64,000 bases of DNA from Varibaculum cambriense (GTDB lineage: Bacteria; Actinomycetota; Actinomycetes; Actinomycetales; Actinomycetaceae), in NCBI RefSeq assembly GCF_022133705.1, contig NZ_JAKNHJ010000012.1, positions 1 through 64,000 on the forward strand, written 5' to 3'. Position numbers and translations under genes: made by a program. This document shows, piece by piece, positions 28,449 through 36,903 of the stretch; the first letter of the stretch is position 1; each line of letters opens with the position of its first letter. The notes under the pieces are model-generated. The model was not told the DNA's origin, made no database searches, and saw only the letters and a program-made list of their open reading frames with translations.

Positions 28449-28524
28449 CTCAACCCACCTCCTTTGGTCTAACGGCCACGGTCCTTCCGCGGCAGGAGGG
28501 CTTATGCATACGACCCGAAGGTCG
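28449..28524 (-). promoter_or_regulatory. rpsF leader with two small hairpins
   Basis: On the minus strand the 5' leader can form two hairpins: CGACC-TTCG-GGTCG (28511-28524, a TTCG tetraloop) and CCGCGG-AAGGA-CCGTGG (28476-28492), just before the Shine-Dalgarno. Leaders of rpsF operons in many bacteria carry an S6:S18 autoregulatory motif; whether this is one cannot be decided by eye. Confidence 0.3.
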
Positions 28525-28682
28525 CACTACAGGATAACTTAGTTTAAAGCGCTATTTCTAGCCGTTCTCAAACATTGTTAGGAAACGCTCTTTTTTAACC
28601 TCCGCAGATAAAACCCACCTTCACCTCGCGGGTAGCAGGGCGAGCAGGGTGCGTTAAAGCAGTCCCCAATACCTCGCTCTCC

Positions 28683-31124
28683 CTAGGGACTAGGAGGAGC
28701 AGCTGGAGAAGACGATTCCGAAGCCTCTGGGGATTGCGGAGGCGGCGAACTGGCAGGAGCAGAGCTGCTAGGAACCGTGAGCGGATTACCTACCGTTTCT
28801 GGCGGAGGAGCTGAAGGCACTTCTGCAGTCTTATAGGGGGTACTCTTTTCTTTCGGCCTCACCCGATATTTGCTGGTTTCAGAAGAAAATAAGGGCTGCG
28901 GCTCCAGGCCTTTAACCGCCGGTCTCATATATGCCAACCATAGTTTAGCCGGCCAAGTACCACCGGTTACTTCCCTTACCCCACCAAAGGGGGTAATGGA
29001 TTCTTCTGCCCCATTTTTTCCTACCTGATACATGGAAATTGCAGTCACCATTTGCGGTACATAACCCACAAACTGTGCAGAGCGGTTATCGTTTGAGGAT
29101 CCTGTTTTCGCCGCTACCGGTCGACCGAGTTTTCCGGCAGTATCACCGGTACCTCCAGCCTCAGCTACCGCCGATAACGCTTTAGTCAACTCTGAAATGT
29201 TTTCTTCTTCAAACTGGCGAATACCAGCAGTATCAGCTTCATAGAGAATATTGCCAGACGAATCGGTAACCTTATCAATGATATGAGCTGTTCGCCTGAT
29301 ACCACCGGTAGCGAAAGTGGTATAAGCTTCCGCGATCTCTAAATTATGGGGAGAACTAGTTCCTAATACCCCCACGACTGAATTTTTATCCAACCCCACC
29401 GTGTTCTTAGAGTATCCAGCCGCAATCGCCACCTGCCGGGTGGCATCCATACCGATTTCGCTATTAAGCCGGACATAGGCGGTGTTAATCGAGTATTTTG
29501 TAGCTTTGATCAGGTCTACTTGACCGTAGGAGGCACCTCCATAGTTACCTACCCATGCATCCCCTATTCTCATCGGGCCGGAACCATTGATTTGCTCCGA
29601 TAGTTTATGACCATGCTCGAGGGCTGCTAGGAGCGCAAATGGTTTAAAGGTCGACCCGGCTTGGGCTACGTCTTGAGTTACCGCGTTGCGTTGAACTTTT
29701 TGATAATCCGGTCCCCCATATTCAGCGATTACCGCTCCCGTAGCGGTATCGATCGAGGTGGCTGCTACCCTTAATCCTTCAGGTCTATTCTCCGGGAGGG
29801 TACCGACTGCCTCTTCCAACAGCTTCTGTTTTTCTGGATCAATAGTCGTATAAATCCGAATCCCCGCTCGATCGATCTCATCTTCGGTATAGCCGATTTG
29901 CGTTACTAATTCTTGGCGTACATGTTGGAGCAGATATCCTGTGGTGCCCTTAAAATAGGTGCCTTCCTGCTTTTTCTTTTGCACCTGAGGAAATTCTGCG
30001 GCATTTTTTTCATTCTTTTTGATCATATTGTCGGCAGCCATGAGGTTTAATACCCGCTGCCAACGTTGCTGGGCTTTTTCAGGGCTAACTAGCGGATCCC
30101 AAGCATTAGGGGCGGGAATAATCCCGGCAAGTAAGGCTGATTCTGACAAATTCAGATCTTTAGCACTCTTACCAAAATAGGCGTTAGCTGCTGCTTCGAT
30201 CCCATAGGCTCCCCTACCAAAATAGATGGTATTCAAGTAGTCATTAAGAATTTTTTCTTTCGGTACCTGTCTATTTATCTTTAACGCCAAAATGGTTTCT
30301 TTAAATTTTCCGGTATACCCCGTGTTTTTTCCGGTGTAGTAGTTCTCTACATATTGTTGGGTGAGGGTAGAAGCGCCCTGGGTGGGACGCCCTCGCACGT
30401 TATTCCACAAGGCGCGGGCGATACCTTTAATGTCAATCCCGCTGTTTTCGTAAAAAGTGCGGTCTTCACTGGCTACTACGGCATCACGAATATAGGAGTT
30501 TTCGAAAGACTTAGTGTCTACGATGGTACGGTTACGTTCAGCAAACTTTCCCATCATCTTGTTCGTATCACCCCAATAAACGGTAGTTACCTGGGCGTTT
30601 GCAAATTTTTGTGCCTCAGGTACTTCCAGGCGATAGTAGGCAATTAAGAAAGTTATACATCCGGCAATAATTGCCACCAGAACTAAGCCAGTTATCAATC
30701 CTAAGATTCTTTTTACCCAAAGTCCGACTCTACTGCGGCCCGAAGTGTTCTTGCTCTTTGGGTGCTTTTGTTTGGAAGTTTTATTACCGACAGCTGTCTT
30801 AGACTTTTTATTGTTGTCACCTTTACCAGCTGCCTGCGTCTTAACTCTATTTTTAGTTTGGGAAGAGGGCGCGGTGGATTTTTTATTTGGCACATACCGG
30901 GACTTAACTGCACTGTAGGGAACATTTTGTTTTTTGCGGGCAGCACTAGCACCTGGTTTAGAAGAACTACCGTACTGATCCGGGTTAATAGGGGCAAAAA
31001 TACGTTGATCCCCCGCTTGTGCCCGTGTCTGAAATTGCGCTTTTTCATGTTTGCGGCGTTCAGCCCGAGAGGAAAACTTATGTTCTCCAGCTTTATTGCC
31101 ACGCGATGAGTGCTGTTCGGTCAT
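28683..31124 (-). CDS. Class A penicillin-binding protein (bifunctional transglycosylase/transpeptidase)
   Basis: An 813-residue peptidoglycan synthase. A basic, disordered cytoplasmic region of about 135 residues is followed by a membrane helix (ILGLITGLVLVAIIAGCITF). The GT51 glycosyltransferase domain contains VVASEDRTFY with catalytic Glu near residue 219 and RPTQGASTLTQQYVENYY. The transpeptidase domain has STFK near residue 491, SIN near 544 and KTG near 672. A Pro/Ser-rich tail ends the protein. It corresponds in position to mycobacterial ponA1, upstream of rpsF, and it directly follows the dnaA/oriC region because dnaN, recF and gyrBA are missing there. Confidence 0.95.
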   Translation of the reverse strand: MTEQHSSRGNKAGEHKFSSRAERRKHEKAQFQTRAQAGDQRIFAPINPDQYGSSSKPGASAARKKQNVPYSAVKSRYVPNKKSTAPSSQTKNRVKTQAAGKGDNNKKSKTAVGNKTSKQKHPKSKNTSGRSRVGLWVKRILGLITGLVLVAIIAGCITFLIAYYRLEVPEAQKFANAQVTTVYWGDTNKMMGKFAERNRTIVDTKSFENSYIRDAVVASEDRTFYENSGIDIKGIARALWNNVRGRPTQGASTLTQQYVENYYTGKNTGYTGKFKETILALKINRQVPKEKILNDYLNTIYFGRGAYGIEAAANAYFGKSAKDLNLSESALLAGIIPAPNAWDPLVSPEKAQQRWQRVLNLMAADNMIKKNEKNAAEFPQVQKKKQEGTYFKGTTGYLLQHVRQELVTQIGYTEDEIDRAGIRIYTTIDPEKQKLLEEAVGTLPENRPEGLRVAATSIDTATGAVIAEYGGPDYQKVQRNAVTQDVAQAGSTFKPFALLAALEHGHKLSEQINGSGPMRIGDAWVGNYGGASYGQVDLIKATKYSINTAYVRLNSEIGMDATRQVAIAAGYSKNTVGLDKNSVVGVLGTSSPHNLEIAEAYTTFATGGIRRTAHIIDKVTDSSGNILYEADTAGIRQFEEENISELTKALSAVAEAGGTGDTAGKLGRPVAAKTGSSNDNRSAQFVGYVPQMVTAISMYQVGKNGAEESITPFGGVREVTGGTWPAKLWLAYMRPAVKGLEPQPLFSSETSKYRVRPKEKSTPYKTAEVPSAPPPETVGNPLTVPSSSAPASSPPPQSPEASESSSPAAPPSP

Positions 31125-31577
31125 AAATACAGGTTAGCTTAGGAAAAGGATTGAATTACTTAGATTTCAAAGCTAATGGCAATTTTCATTTGGTGTTCTG
31201 CCGCTGCAATGGTGAATTGTTTAGAAATTATTTTTATCTCTCTAATAGTCATCACTACCTAGAATTATCGGGATTATCAGTTAAACATGCAGTTTATAAG
31301 GGTTTTAAGCCTGTGAATTGCTGGCTATGGTTCTGGGGATCGTTTTGGGGACAGAAAAATTTCGAGCAAATGATGCCCGGTTTATGAACAATTTTATAGC
31401 TACGATCCCCAGCTATACACAGGGTTATGCACAGGTGTGGAGAAACCAGCTTTAACCTGTAATCATGAGAACTACATTTTTGTAGTTTTGCAGGTAGAAG
31501 TATTCAAAAATAAAGGTAAAAAAGAAGCCAAAACTTTCCTTAGACAAGCGGGTGTTGTCGTGATTTTATTGGCTAAG
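31125..31577. other. Intergenic region downstream of dnaA (oriC candidate)
   Basis: About 450 bases without a plausible gene, AT-rich against its surroundings. It holds the PBP promoter region, a tight DnaA-box cluster (31413-31444), the imperfect inverted repeat ACTACATTTTTGTAGT (31471-31486) and one copy of the 9-mer TGTAGTTTT (31481-31489) that recurs twice on the other side of dnaA. In mycobacteria and Streptomyces oriC lies in the gap after dnaA. Confidence 0.55.
31413..31444. promoter_or_regulatory. Cluster of three DnaA boxes
   Basis: Three sites lie within 32 bases: CTATACACA (31413-31421, one mismatch to TTATNCACA), TTATGCACA (31425-31433, exact match) and, on the other strand, TTCTCCACA (31436-31444, one mismatch to TTATCCACA). 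Such spacing is typical of an origin. Confidence 0.6.
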
Positions 31578-32990
31578 TCACTTTGCGTGGCGAGCGGCCT
31601 GTCGAATTTGGTTGGTTAATTCATTGACATGATCAAAAATTTGCGGTTTCGACTTCATCAGTTGGGTGATCTTCTTATTGGCGTGCATTACCGTAGTGTG
31701 GTCACGTCCTCCGAACTCCTTGCCAATCTGCGGTAATGATAGCTCGGTAAGTTCCCGGCACAAGTACATGGCTATCTGGCGTGCCTCGGTTAGCGAACGC
31801 GAACGCGAAGGCGAGCATAAGTCATTAACGGTGGTTTCAAAATATCCAGCCGTTTGTGCCTTAATCAGAGCGGGGGTGATTTCCTGATCATTAGGGTCAG
31901 AAACAATATCTTTAAGCACCATCTCTGCTAGCTGTAGGGTCAAAGGTTGCTTAGTTAGGGAAGCGAAAGCAGTAACCCTAAGCAGGGCACCTTCCAGTTC
32001 GCGAATATTGATAGTAAACCGCGAAGCGATATAGGCCAAGACTTCCGAGGGCGCCTCTACTTTTTCCTGACGGATTTTGTTACGCAAAATAGCGATTCGA
32101 GTTTCGAGATCCGGAGGCTGCACATCAGTTAATAGTCCCCACTCAAAACGAGACCGTAGTCGCTCCTCAAATCCTTCTAATTTTTTGGGAGGAACATCGG
32201 AAGTAATAACTACCTGTTTGTTGTCATTATGTAGGGAGTTAAAAGTATGGAAAAACTCCTCGATAGTTTGTTCTTTTCCCTGTAGGAACTGAATATCGTC
32301 AATCATCAAAATATCGATATTGCGATAGCGCCTTTGGAATTCGTGGGCACTGCCCTCTGATACCGAATTGATGAAGTCGTTGGTGAACTCCTCAGAGTTA
32401 ACATAACGCACTTTGATATGGGGATAAAGGTTCAGCGCATAGTTGCCAATGGCGTGAAGCAGGTGAGTTTTTCCCAGCCCGGAACCACCGTACACAAAGA
32501 GGGGGTTATAGGCTTTAGCGGGAGCTTCGGCGACTGCGATAGCCGCCGCGTGAGCGAAGCGATTGGAAGCTCCAATTACGAAGGATTCAAAAGTATATTT
32601 TGAGTTCAAACGGCTTTCAAACGGCTTTTTTTCTCGAGAAGCGGTAGTGGTTTTAGTAGTGGTACTTTCACTTTTTTGAGGAAGGGGAGCAACCGTTTGG
32701 TGTTCGGAAGGATTAACGGTCTGTCCAGTATCCAAAGAGGGATCTACCGAAACCGCCAAAATGACGTCGCGAGAGGTAGCTGCAGAAAGTGATTGCCGTA
32801 AAAAAGGAGCTAGCCGGGTCTCAATAATTGATTTTGAATAGTTATTGGGAGTGGCAATGATAATGGTGTTTTCGTAGGTGGTTAAGGGTTTTGACATTCT
32901 TACGAAGGCCAGATCGGCTTGACCTACCTGGGGATTTTGTTTTAACTGTCGGATCGCGTCTTGCCAGACTGACTGTAGCGAACTTGACAT
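31578..32990 (-). CDS. dnaA: Chromosomal replication initiator DnaA
   Basis: A 470-residue AAA+ initiator that opens oriC. Domain I begins SSSLQSVWQDAIRQLKQNPQ, a variable Thr/Ser/Lys linker follows, then the AAA+ domain with Walker A GGSGLGKTHLL near residue 171 and Walker B ILMIDDIQFLQGKEQT near 230. Domain IV ends with the DNA-binding signature GGRDHTTVMHANKKI near 432. I place the start at ATG 32990, preceded by TTTTGGAGAAACTG; the frame is open to 33083 but that extension is unlike DnaA. It is divergent from rpmH, as usual, but not followed by dnaN. Confidence 0.97.
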   Translation of the reverse strand: MSSSLQSVWQDAIRQLKQNPQVGQADLAFVRMSKPLTTYENTIIIATPNNYSKSIIETRLAPFLRQSLSAATSRDVILAVSVDPSLDTGQTVNPSEHQTVAPLPQKSESTTTKTTTASREKKPFESRLNSKYTFESFVIGASNRFAHAAAIAVAEAPAKAYNPLFVYGGSGLGKTHLLHAIGNYALNLYPHIKVRYVNSEEFTNDFINSVSEGSAHEFQRRYRNIDILMIDDIQFLQGKEQTIEEFFHTFNSLHNDNKQVVITSDVPPKKLEGFEERLRSRFEWGLLTDVQPPDLETRIAILRNKIRQEKVEAPSEVLAYIASRFTINIRELEGALLRVTAFASLTKQPLTLQLAEMVLKDIVSDPNDQEITPALIKAQTAGYFETTVNDLCSPSRSRSLTEARQIAMYLCRELTELSLPQIGKEFGGRDHTTVMHANKKITQLMKSKPQIFDHVNELTNQIRQAARHAK

Positions 32991-33073
32991 CAGTTTCTCC
33001 AAAACTTCTATACAGCAATGTGACCGGCCACCCCCAACGATGGGGATAGCAACGATTCTAGGATAAAAACAGG

Positions 33074-33106
33074 TTATCCCCAATCTGGGGAAAATACTGT
33101 GGATAA
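33074..33106. promoter_or_regulatory. DnaA boxes between dnaA and rpmH
   Basis: A perfect DnaA box TTATCCACA lies on the minus strand at 33098-33106 and a one-mismatch copy TTATCCCCA on the plus strand at 33074-33082. They lie about 85-115 bases upstream of the dnaA start and may serve the origin, dnaA autoregulation, or both. Confidence 0.6.
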
Positions 33107-33149
33107 CTTACGTAGTTGTAGTTTTAACTCCGAATCCCTTGCGGCGTGC

Positions 33150-33189
33150 AAAAACTAGAAATATTTTTTATTTTTAAAAAATAAAAATT
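33150..33189. other. AT-rich segment, candidate DNA unwinding element
   Basis: Forty bases with only two G/C pairs, including an inverted repeat TTTTTATTTTT / AAAAATAAAAA (33165-33187). It lies near the perfect DnaA box and three bases in, making it a good candidate unwinding element of oriC. The remaining part of the dnaA-rpmH gap holds two TGTAGTTTT repeats (33117-33125 and 33205-33213) and presumably the rpmH promoter, which I cannot place firmly. Confidence 0.5.
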
Positions 33190-33390
33190 CACATCTTACA
33201 GCTTTGTAGTTTTTCTAAGTTCCACAGCTTTAAATATGTTGAGAAAAAAATAGTGTTCATAACCACTCAATAACTATTTGACCTGGCAAAGCGCTATGCG
33301 TAGGCTTGCATATGTTGTCTATTCCAGGCTAAATGAAACTAAGATGCCGGAATCGTATCCGGTTGGTGAATAACATTCAGGAGAACTACA

Positions 33391-33528
33391 GTGACAAAGC
33401 GGACTTTTCAGCCGAATAACCGTCGCCGAGCCAAGAAACACGGATTCCGGGCAAGAATGCGTACCCGCGCAGGCCGCGCCATTATTGCTAATCGCCGGCG
33501 CAAAGGGCGCAAGGATCTTTCGGCCTAA
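33391..33528 (+). CDS. rpmH: Ribosomal protein bL34
   Basis: A 45-residue, very basic protein starting with GTG and reading [20 protein letters not shown], the family signature, then [26 protein letters not shown] lies seven bases before the GTG. It is the first gene of the rpmH-rnpA-yidD-yidC-jag-rsmG run and ends three bases before rnpA. Confidence 0.97.
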   Translation: MTKRTFQPNNRRRAKKHGFRARMRTRAGRAIIANRRRKGRKDLSA

Positions 33529-33531
33529 AGC

Positions 33532-33885
33532 ATGTTGCCCCAGGCCAATCGCCTGAAAAAATCAGCCGATTTTTCCCAAGTTTTTCGGCGTGGCAATAGC
33601 GCTGGAAACCAACTAATGGTGGTGCACCACCTACCCGACCAGTTTGGCACTGCGAAGCCGCTGGTCGGTTTCGTTGTACCAAAAAGAAATCTACCGCGGG
33701 CGGTAGATAGGAACCGTATCAAGAGGCAATTGCGAGCACTTAGTGCCGGCCGGATACAGAACTTAGGTAACGGAAGCAAAACGGTAGTGCGCGCCCTCGG
33801 GAAAGCTAAAACTGCTTCCTATGCGCAGCTTGGGGTGGCTTTGGATCAAGCTTTGGCGAGGGCGCAAGCGAAAGGGAAAAAGTGA
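33532..33885 (+). CDS. rnpA: Ribonuclease P protein component
   Basis: A 117-residue basic protein that assists the RNase P RNA in trimming tRNA 5' ends. The family signature is seen in FVVPKRNLPRAVDRNRIKRQ, with the RNR box, and an N-terminal NRLKKSADFSQVFRRG. Only three bases separate it from rpmH, so translation is probably coupled; its stop overlaps the yidD start. Confidence 0.94.
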   Translation: MLPQANRLKKSADFSQVFRRGNSAGNQLMVVHHLPDQFGTAKPLVGFVVPKRNLPRAVDRNRIKRQLRALSAGRIQNLGNGSKTVVRALGKAKTASYAQLGVALDQALARAQAKGKK

Positions 33886-34208
33886 GCAGAAATCTGGGGC
33901 AAGCGGGTTTAGTTTATTTAGTTCGCCTTTATCGGCGCTATATCTCCCCCCTGTTTCCCGCGCGCTGTAAGTACTATCCCACTTGCAGCACTTACGCGCT
34001 TCAGGCTTTAAAAACGCATGGCGCCATCAAAGGGACGCTACTTTCGGCTTTCCGGCTGGTGCGTTGTAATCCTTTTTCCAATGGTGGAGTGGATTATCCG
34101 CCAGAAAAAGGTAACTGGAAGAGCGGGCCCTATCATCAGATGACTTTAAGTGAACTTCAAGCACATTGGGCAAAAATAGATAACGCCACCATGCCTACTC
34201 GGGGATAA
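33882..34208 (+). CDS. yidD: Membrane protein insertion efficiency factor YidD
   Basis: A 108-residue protein of the YidD/HlyA family. The motif YRRYISPLFPARCKYYPTCS and the following STYALQALKTHG and RLVRCNPFSNGGVDYPP are diagnostic, with three conserved Cys. It starts with GTG overlapping the rnpA stop (GTGA). It is thought to aid YidC-dependent insertion; the C-terminal 30 residues extend beyond the core domain. Confidence 0.94.
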   Translation: MSRNLGQAGLVYLVRLYRRYISPLFPARCKYYPTCSTYALQALKTHGAIKGTLLSAFRLVRCNPFSNGGVDYPPEKGNWKSGPYHQMTLSELQAHWAKIDNATMPTRG

Positions 34209-34227
34209 TAAGTAAAGGAGCATATTA

Positions 34228-35601
34228 ATGATGCTAAGTGCGCAGCTGTTGGCGGCAGCTAATCAACCCACTTCGGGCGGATGGTATGACACAGTTTTAT
34301 ACCCGTTCAAATGGGTGACCGCCTGGGTATTGGTAGGGATTCATAAGGGATTAACCGTTCTGGGGTTACCGGAAGGCCCCGGGGTTACTTGGGTACTATC
34401 CATCGTGGTGCTAACCATTTTTGTGCGGCTACTGATTATTCCGCTGTTTATTAAGCAGATAAAGTCTACGCGGGGCATGAGTGCGATCCAACCGCAGATC
34501 AAAGAGATCCAAGAAAAATATAAGGGTCGCAATGACCAGGTTTCTAAGCAACAGATGAGCCAAGAAACCATGGCTTTATATAAAGAATACGGAGTTAATC
34601 CCATGGCTTCGTGTTTCCCGTTGCTGATTCAATTGCCGATTTTGGCTGCCCTTTATCGGGTGCTTTGGCAAATGCCGCTAATTGCCAAGAATCCGGGAGC
34701 CCATATTGGTGGTTTTGATTCTAAGTTAGCTTCGGAAATGGATAAATCTACCGTTTTCGGGGTTTATCTATCTGATACTTTCACCAACAGTGCCTCTAAC
34801 CCTACGACCACAAAAATCCTGATCATCACGGCGGTAGTGCTGTATGCCGGTTTGATGTTCTTACAACAGTTCATCAACATGCGGCGGAATATGAATGCTT
34901 CCAATCCGCAACAAATGCGGATGATGAAGATGATGGTCTATGTAATGCCGTTGATGACTGCCTGGTTTGGTTTCATTGTGCAGATTGGCGTACTGGTTTA
35001 TCTGGTAGTAACCATGGTAGTCAGCTTCATTCAACAGCTGTTTGTTATGCATTATCTACCCACCCCTGGCTCTCCCGCTCACGATGCACAAATGCGGCGT
35101 CACCAGGAAAAATATGACAAGTTTAAAGAAGAAACGCTAACGGAATACAACCAGAAGCTTTCGGAGTTGGGCTTAAGCGGTGAAGACGTAGCTAAAGGAA
35201 TGCGGCTTGAAGTTAAAGCTAATCGCAAGGGCAAGGATGATCCCTTCTCCGGATTAGATAATGGGGAGCAATTGCGCCAAGGGGTGGAGCTCCACAAGGA
35301 AACTCAAGATCGGCTGCATAAGAAAGCCCAAGACCTTGAGCTAGAAGAAAAACCAAGGAAGCCGGTAAAACAATCTCGGATGATGACGGCGCTACAGAAA
35401 AAGGCCGAAGAACAGCAGGCTGCCATGAGGCCAAGTACCCGTAATGCCCAAGCGCAACCAAAAAGGCTAACCCGGGCTCAGCGTGATGCGCAGGCTAAAC
35501 GGCGGCGGCAAGCCCAGGGGTTAAGTGAGCAAGAAAAAGCGAAACGCCGGCAGGCGCGCAGGAAGAATAATGCGAATACAAATCGGCGTAAGAACCGATA
35601 G
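34228..35601 (+). CDS. yidC: Membrane protein insertase YidC
   Basis: A 457-residue insertase of the YidC/Oxa1/Alb3 family. The conserved core has about five helices, including GVTWVLSIVVLTIFVRLLII with the hydrophilic-groove Arg, the cytoplasmic hairpin KQIKSTRGMSAIQPQIKEIQ, and NPMASCFPLLIQLPILAALY. A cytoplasmic tail of over 150 residues is rich in Lys, Arg and Gln (QPKRLTRAQRDAQAKRRRQA), likely binding ribosomes or RNA. AAAGGAG precedes the first of two adjacent ATGs. Confidence 0.95.
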   Translation: MMLSAQLLAAANQPTSGGWYDTVLYPFKWVTAWVLVGIHKGLTVLGLPEGPGVTWVLSIVVLTIFVRLLIIPLFIKQIKSTRGMSAIQPQIKEIQEKYKGRNDQVSKQQMSQETMALYKEYGVNPMASCFPLLIQLPILAALYRVLWQMPLIAKNPGAHIGGFDSKLASEMDKSTVFGVYLSDTFTNSASNPTTTKILIITAVVLYAGLMFLQQFINMRRNMNASNPQQMRMMKMMVYVMPLMTAWFGFIVQIGVLVYLVVTMVVSFIQQLFVMHYLPTPGSPAHDAQMRRHQEKYDKFKEETLTEYNQKLSELGLSGEDVAKGMRLEVKANRKGKDDPFSGLDNGEQLRQGVELHKETQDRLHKKAQDLELEEKPRKPVKQSRMMTALQKKAEEQQAAMRPSTRNAQAQPKRLTRAQRDAQAKRRRQAQGLSEQEKAKRRQARRKNNANTNRRKNR

Positions 35602-35636
35602 GATCATTGCAGATAGCTAAGAGAGGAATAGGTGCC

Positions 35637-36209
35637 ATGAGTGAAGAAGCATCTCCCGAGCGGGTTGCCGCATTGGAAGAAGAGGGCGATATCGCCGCTG
35701 ATTACTTAGAAGAACTGCTCGATATTGCGGATCTGGGTGGAGATCTCGAGATTGATGTAGAGCACGATCGCGCGAGTGTCGATATTGTGGCTGATGCGCA
35801 AGATCTAAATGATTTGCAACGCTTAGTCGGCAAAGAAGGCGAAGTTTTAGAGTCTCTACAGGACTTAACCCGGCTGGCGGTTTCCCAAAAAACGGGGGAG
35901 CATTCCCGATTAATGCTGGATATCGCCGGGTACCGCCAAGAACGTAAAGCGGAGCTGCGCTCTATCGCTCAAGAAGCCATCACCAAGGCTAAAACTACGG
36001 GTGAGCCGGTACGTCTGGAGCCCATGAATCCTTTCGAGCGTAAAGTTTGCCACGATGTGGCCGCCGAAGAGGGCGTGTATTCCGGTTCGCAAGGTCAAGC
36101 TCCTAACCGGGCAGTGGTTATTTATCCTGATGCCTCCGGTCCGGAAGCAGAAGAAGAACTTGCAGGAGATCGACGCTATCTTAAGCGATATTGTCTGATT
36201 GGTATCTAA
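35637..36209 (+). CDS. jag: RNA-binding protein Jag/KhpB (KH and R3H domains)
   Basis: A 190-residue cytoplasmic RNA-binding protein. The N-terminus is acidic (EEASPERVAALEEEGDIAAD), a KH-like domain carries GKEGEVLESLQDLTRLAV, and the C-terminal R3H domain has NPFERKVCHDVAAEEG with the Arg-x3-His signature. I place the start at ATG 35637 with GAGAGGAATAGG upstream; the frame extends to TTG 35607. Its place after yidC is universal in Gram-positives, and relatives influence cell division and small-RNA function. Confidence 0.93.
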   Translation: MSEEASPERVAALEEEGDIAADYLEELLDIADLGGDLEIDVEHDRASVDIVADAQDLNDLQRLVGKEGEVLESLQDLTRLAVSQKTGEHSRLMLDIAGYRQERKAELRSIAQEAITKAKTTGEPVRLEPMNPFERKVCHDVAAEEGVYSGSQGQAPNRAVVIYPDASGPEAEEELAGDRRYLKRYCLIGI

Positions 36210-36219
36210 GAATTTGGCA

Positions 36220-36873
36220 ATGCAACCGGAACTACACCTTGAGGTAGCTCAACCCGGAGCTGAGGTTGAGGCATTTTTTGCATCTTCCTATGAGAAGATA
36301 CAGGCTTATGCGCATATGCTGGCGGAACAGGGGGAGCTGCGCGGTCTGATTGGGCCGCGAGAGCTGCCTCGGATTTGGCCGCGGCATATATTGAATTGTG
36401 CAGCGGCAGAAAGGTTCTTACCACTAGGGCGTAATGTAACCGTCGCCGATGTGGGGTCAGGTGCAGGACTGCCTGGAATTGTCTTGGCTATAATGCGACC
36501 AGACCTTCAATTTTTCTTGATTGAACCTTTGGCTAGACGGGTAATTTGGCTAGAAGAAGTAAAGCAAGAGTTGGGATTGGATAATGTAGAGGTTTTGCGC
36601 TCTCGCAGTCAAGATCTCCCCGGTGGACAGACCTTTACAGCGGTTACGTCGCGGGCGGTAGCTAATTTAAAGAAGCTGATTCGCATCTCCGGGAAGCTGG
36701 TGGCACCTAGAGGACGAATGCTAGCGATTAAAGGGGAGCGTGCTCCCTTAGAATTGTCCGCGGCGGTGGCTGAGTTGCGGGCAGCTAATTTTGATAGTGC
36801 CCATATAGAGGAAGTGCCGTCCCTGATGGACGATTCGATTACCCGGATTATTATGGCAACCAAACTCCCTTAG
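36220..36873 (+). CDS. rsmG: 16S rRNA (guanine527-N7)-methyltransferase RsmG
   Basis: A 217-residue SAM-dependent methyltransferase acting on G527 of 16S rRNA; its loss often gives low-level streptomycin resistance. The SAM site VADVGSGAGLPGIVLAI is clear, as are FLIEPLARRVIWLEEV and VTSRAVANLKKL. The start is uncertain: ATG 36220 is chosen, but the frame opens at TTG 36199, overlapping jag, and neither has a good Shine-Dalgarno. Confidence 0.92.
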   Translation: MQPELHLEVAQPGAEVEAFFASSYEKIQAYAHMLAEQGELRGLIGPRELPRIWPRHILNCAAAERFLPLGRNVTVADVGSGAGLPGIVLAIMRPDLQFFLIEPLARRVIWLEEVKQELGLDNVEVLRSRSQDLPGGQTFTAVTSRAVANLKKLIRISGKLVAPRGRMLAIKGERAPLELSAAVAELRAANFDSAHIEEVPSLMDDSITRIIMATKLP

Positions 36874-36903
36874 TGGCTACCTATTTTGCATTTTGGAGGC
36901 ATA

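Noticed and set aside
32991-33083. Extended N-terminus of DnaA
   Set aside because: The frame is open, but the extra 31 residues (Cys- and Gly-rich) are unlike DnaA and the ATG at 32990 has a clear Shine-Dalgarno.
33301-33345. Exact rpmH promoter
   Set aside because: Several weak -35/-10 pairs are possible (for example TTGCAT with CTAAAT); none is convincing enough to list.
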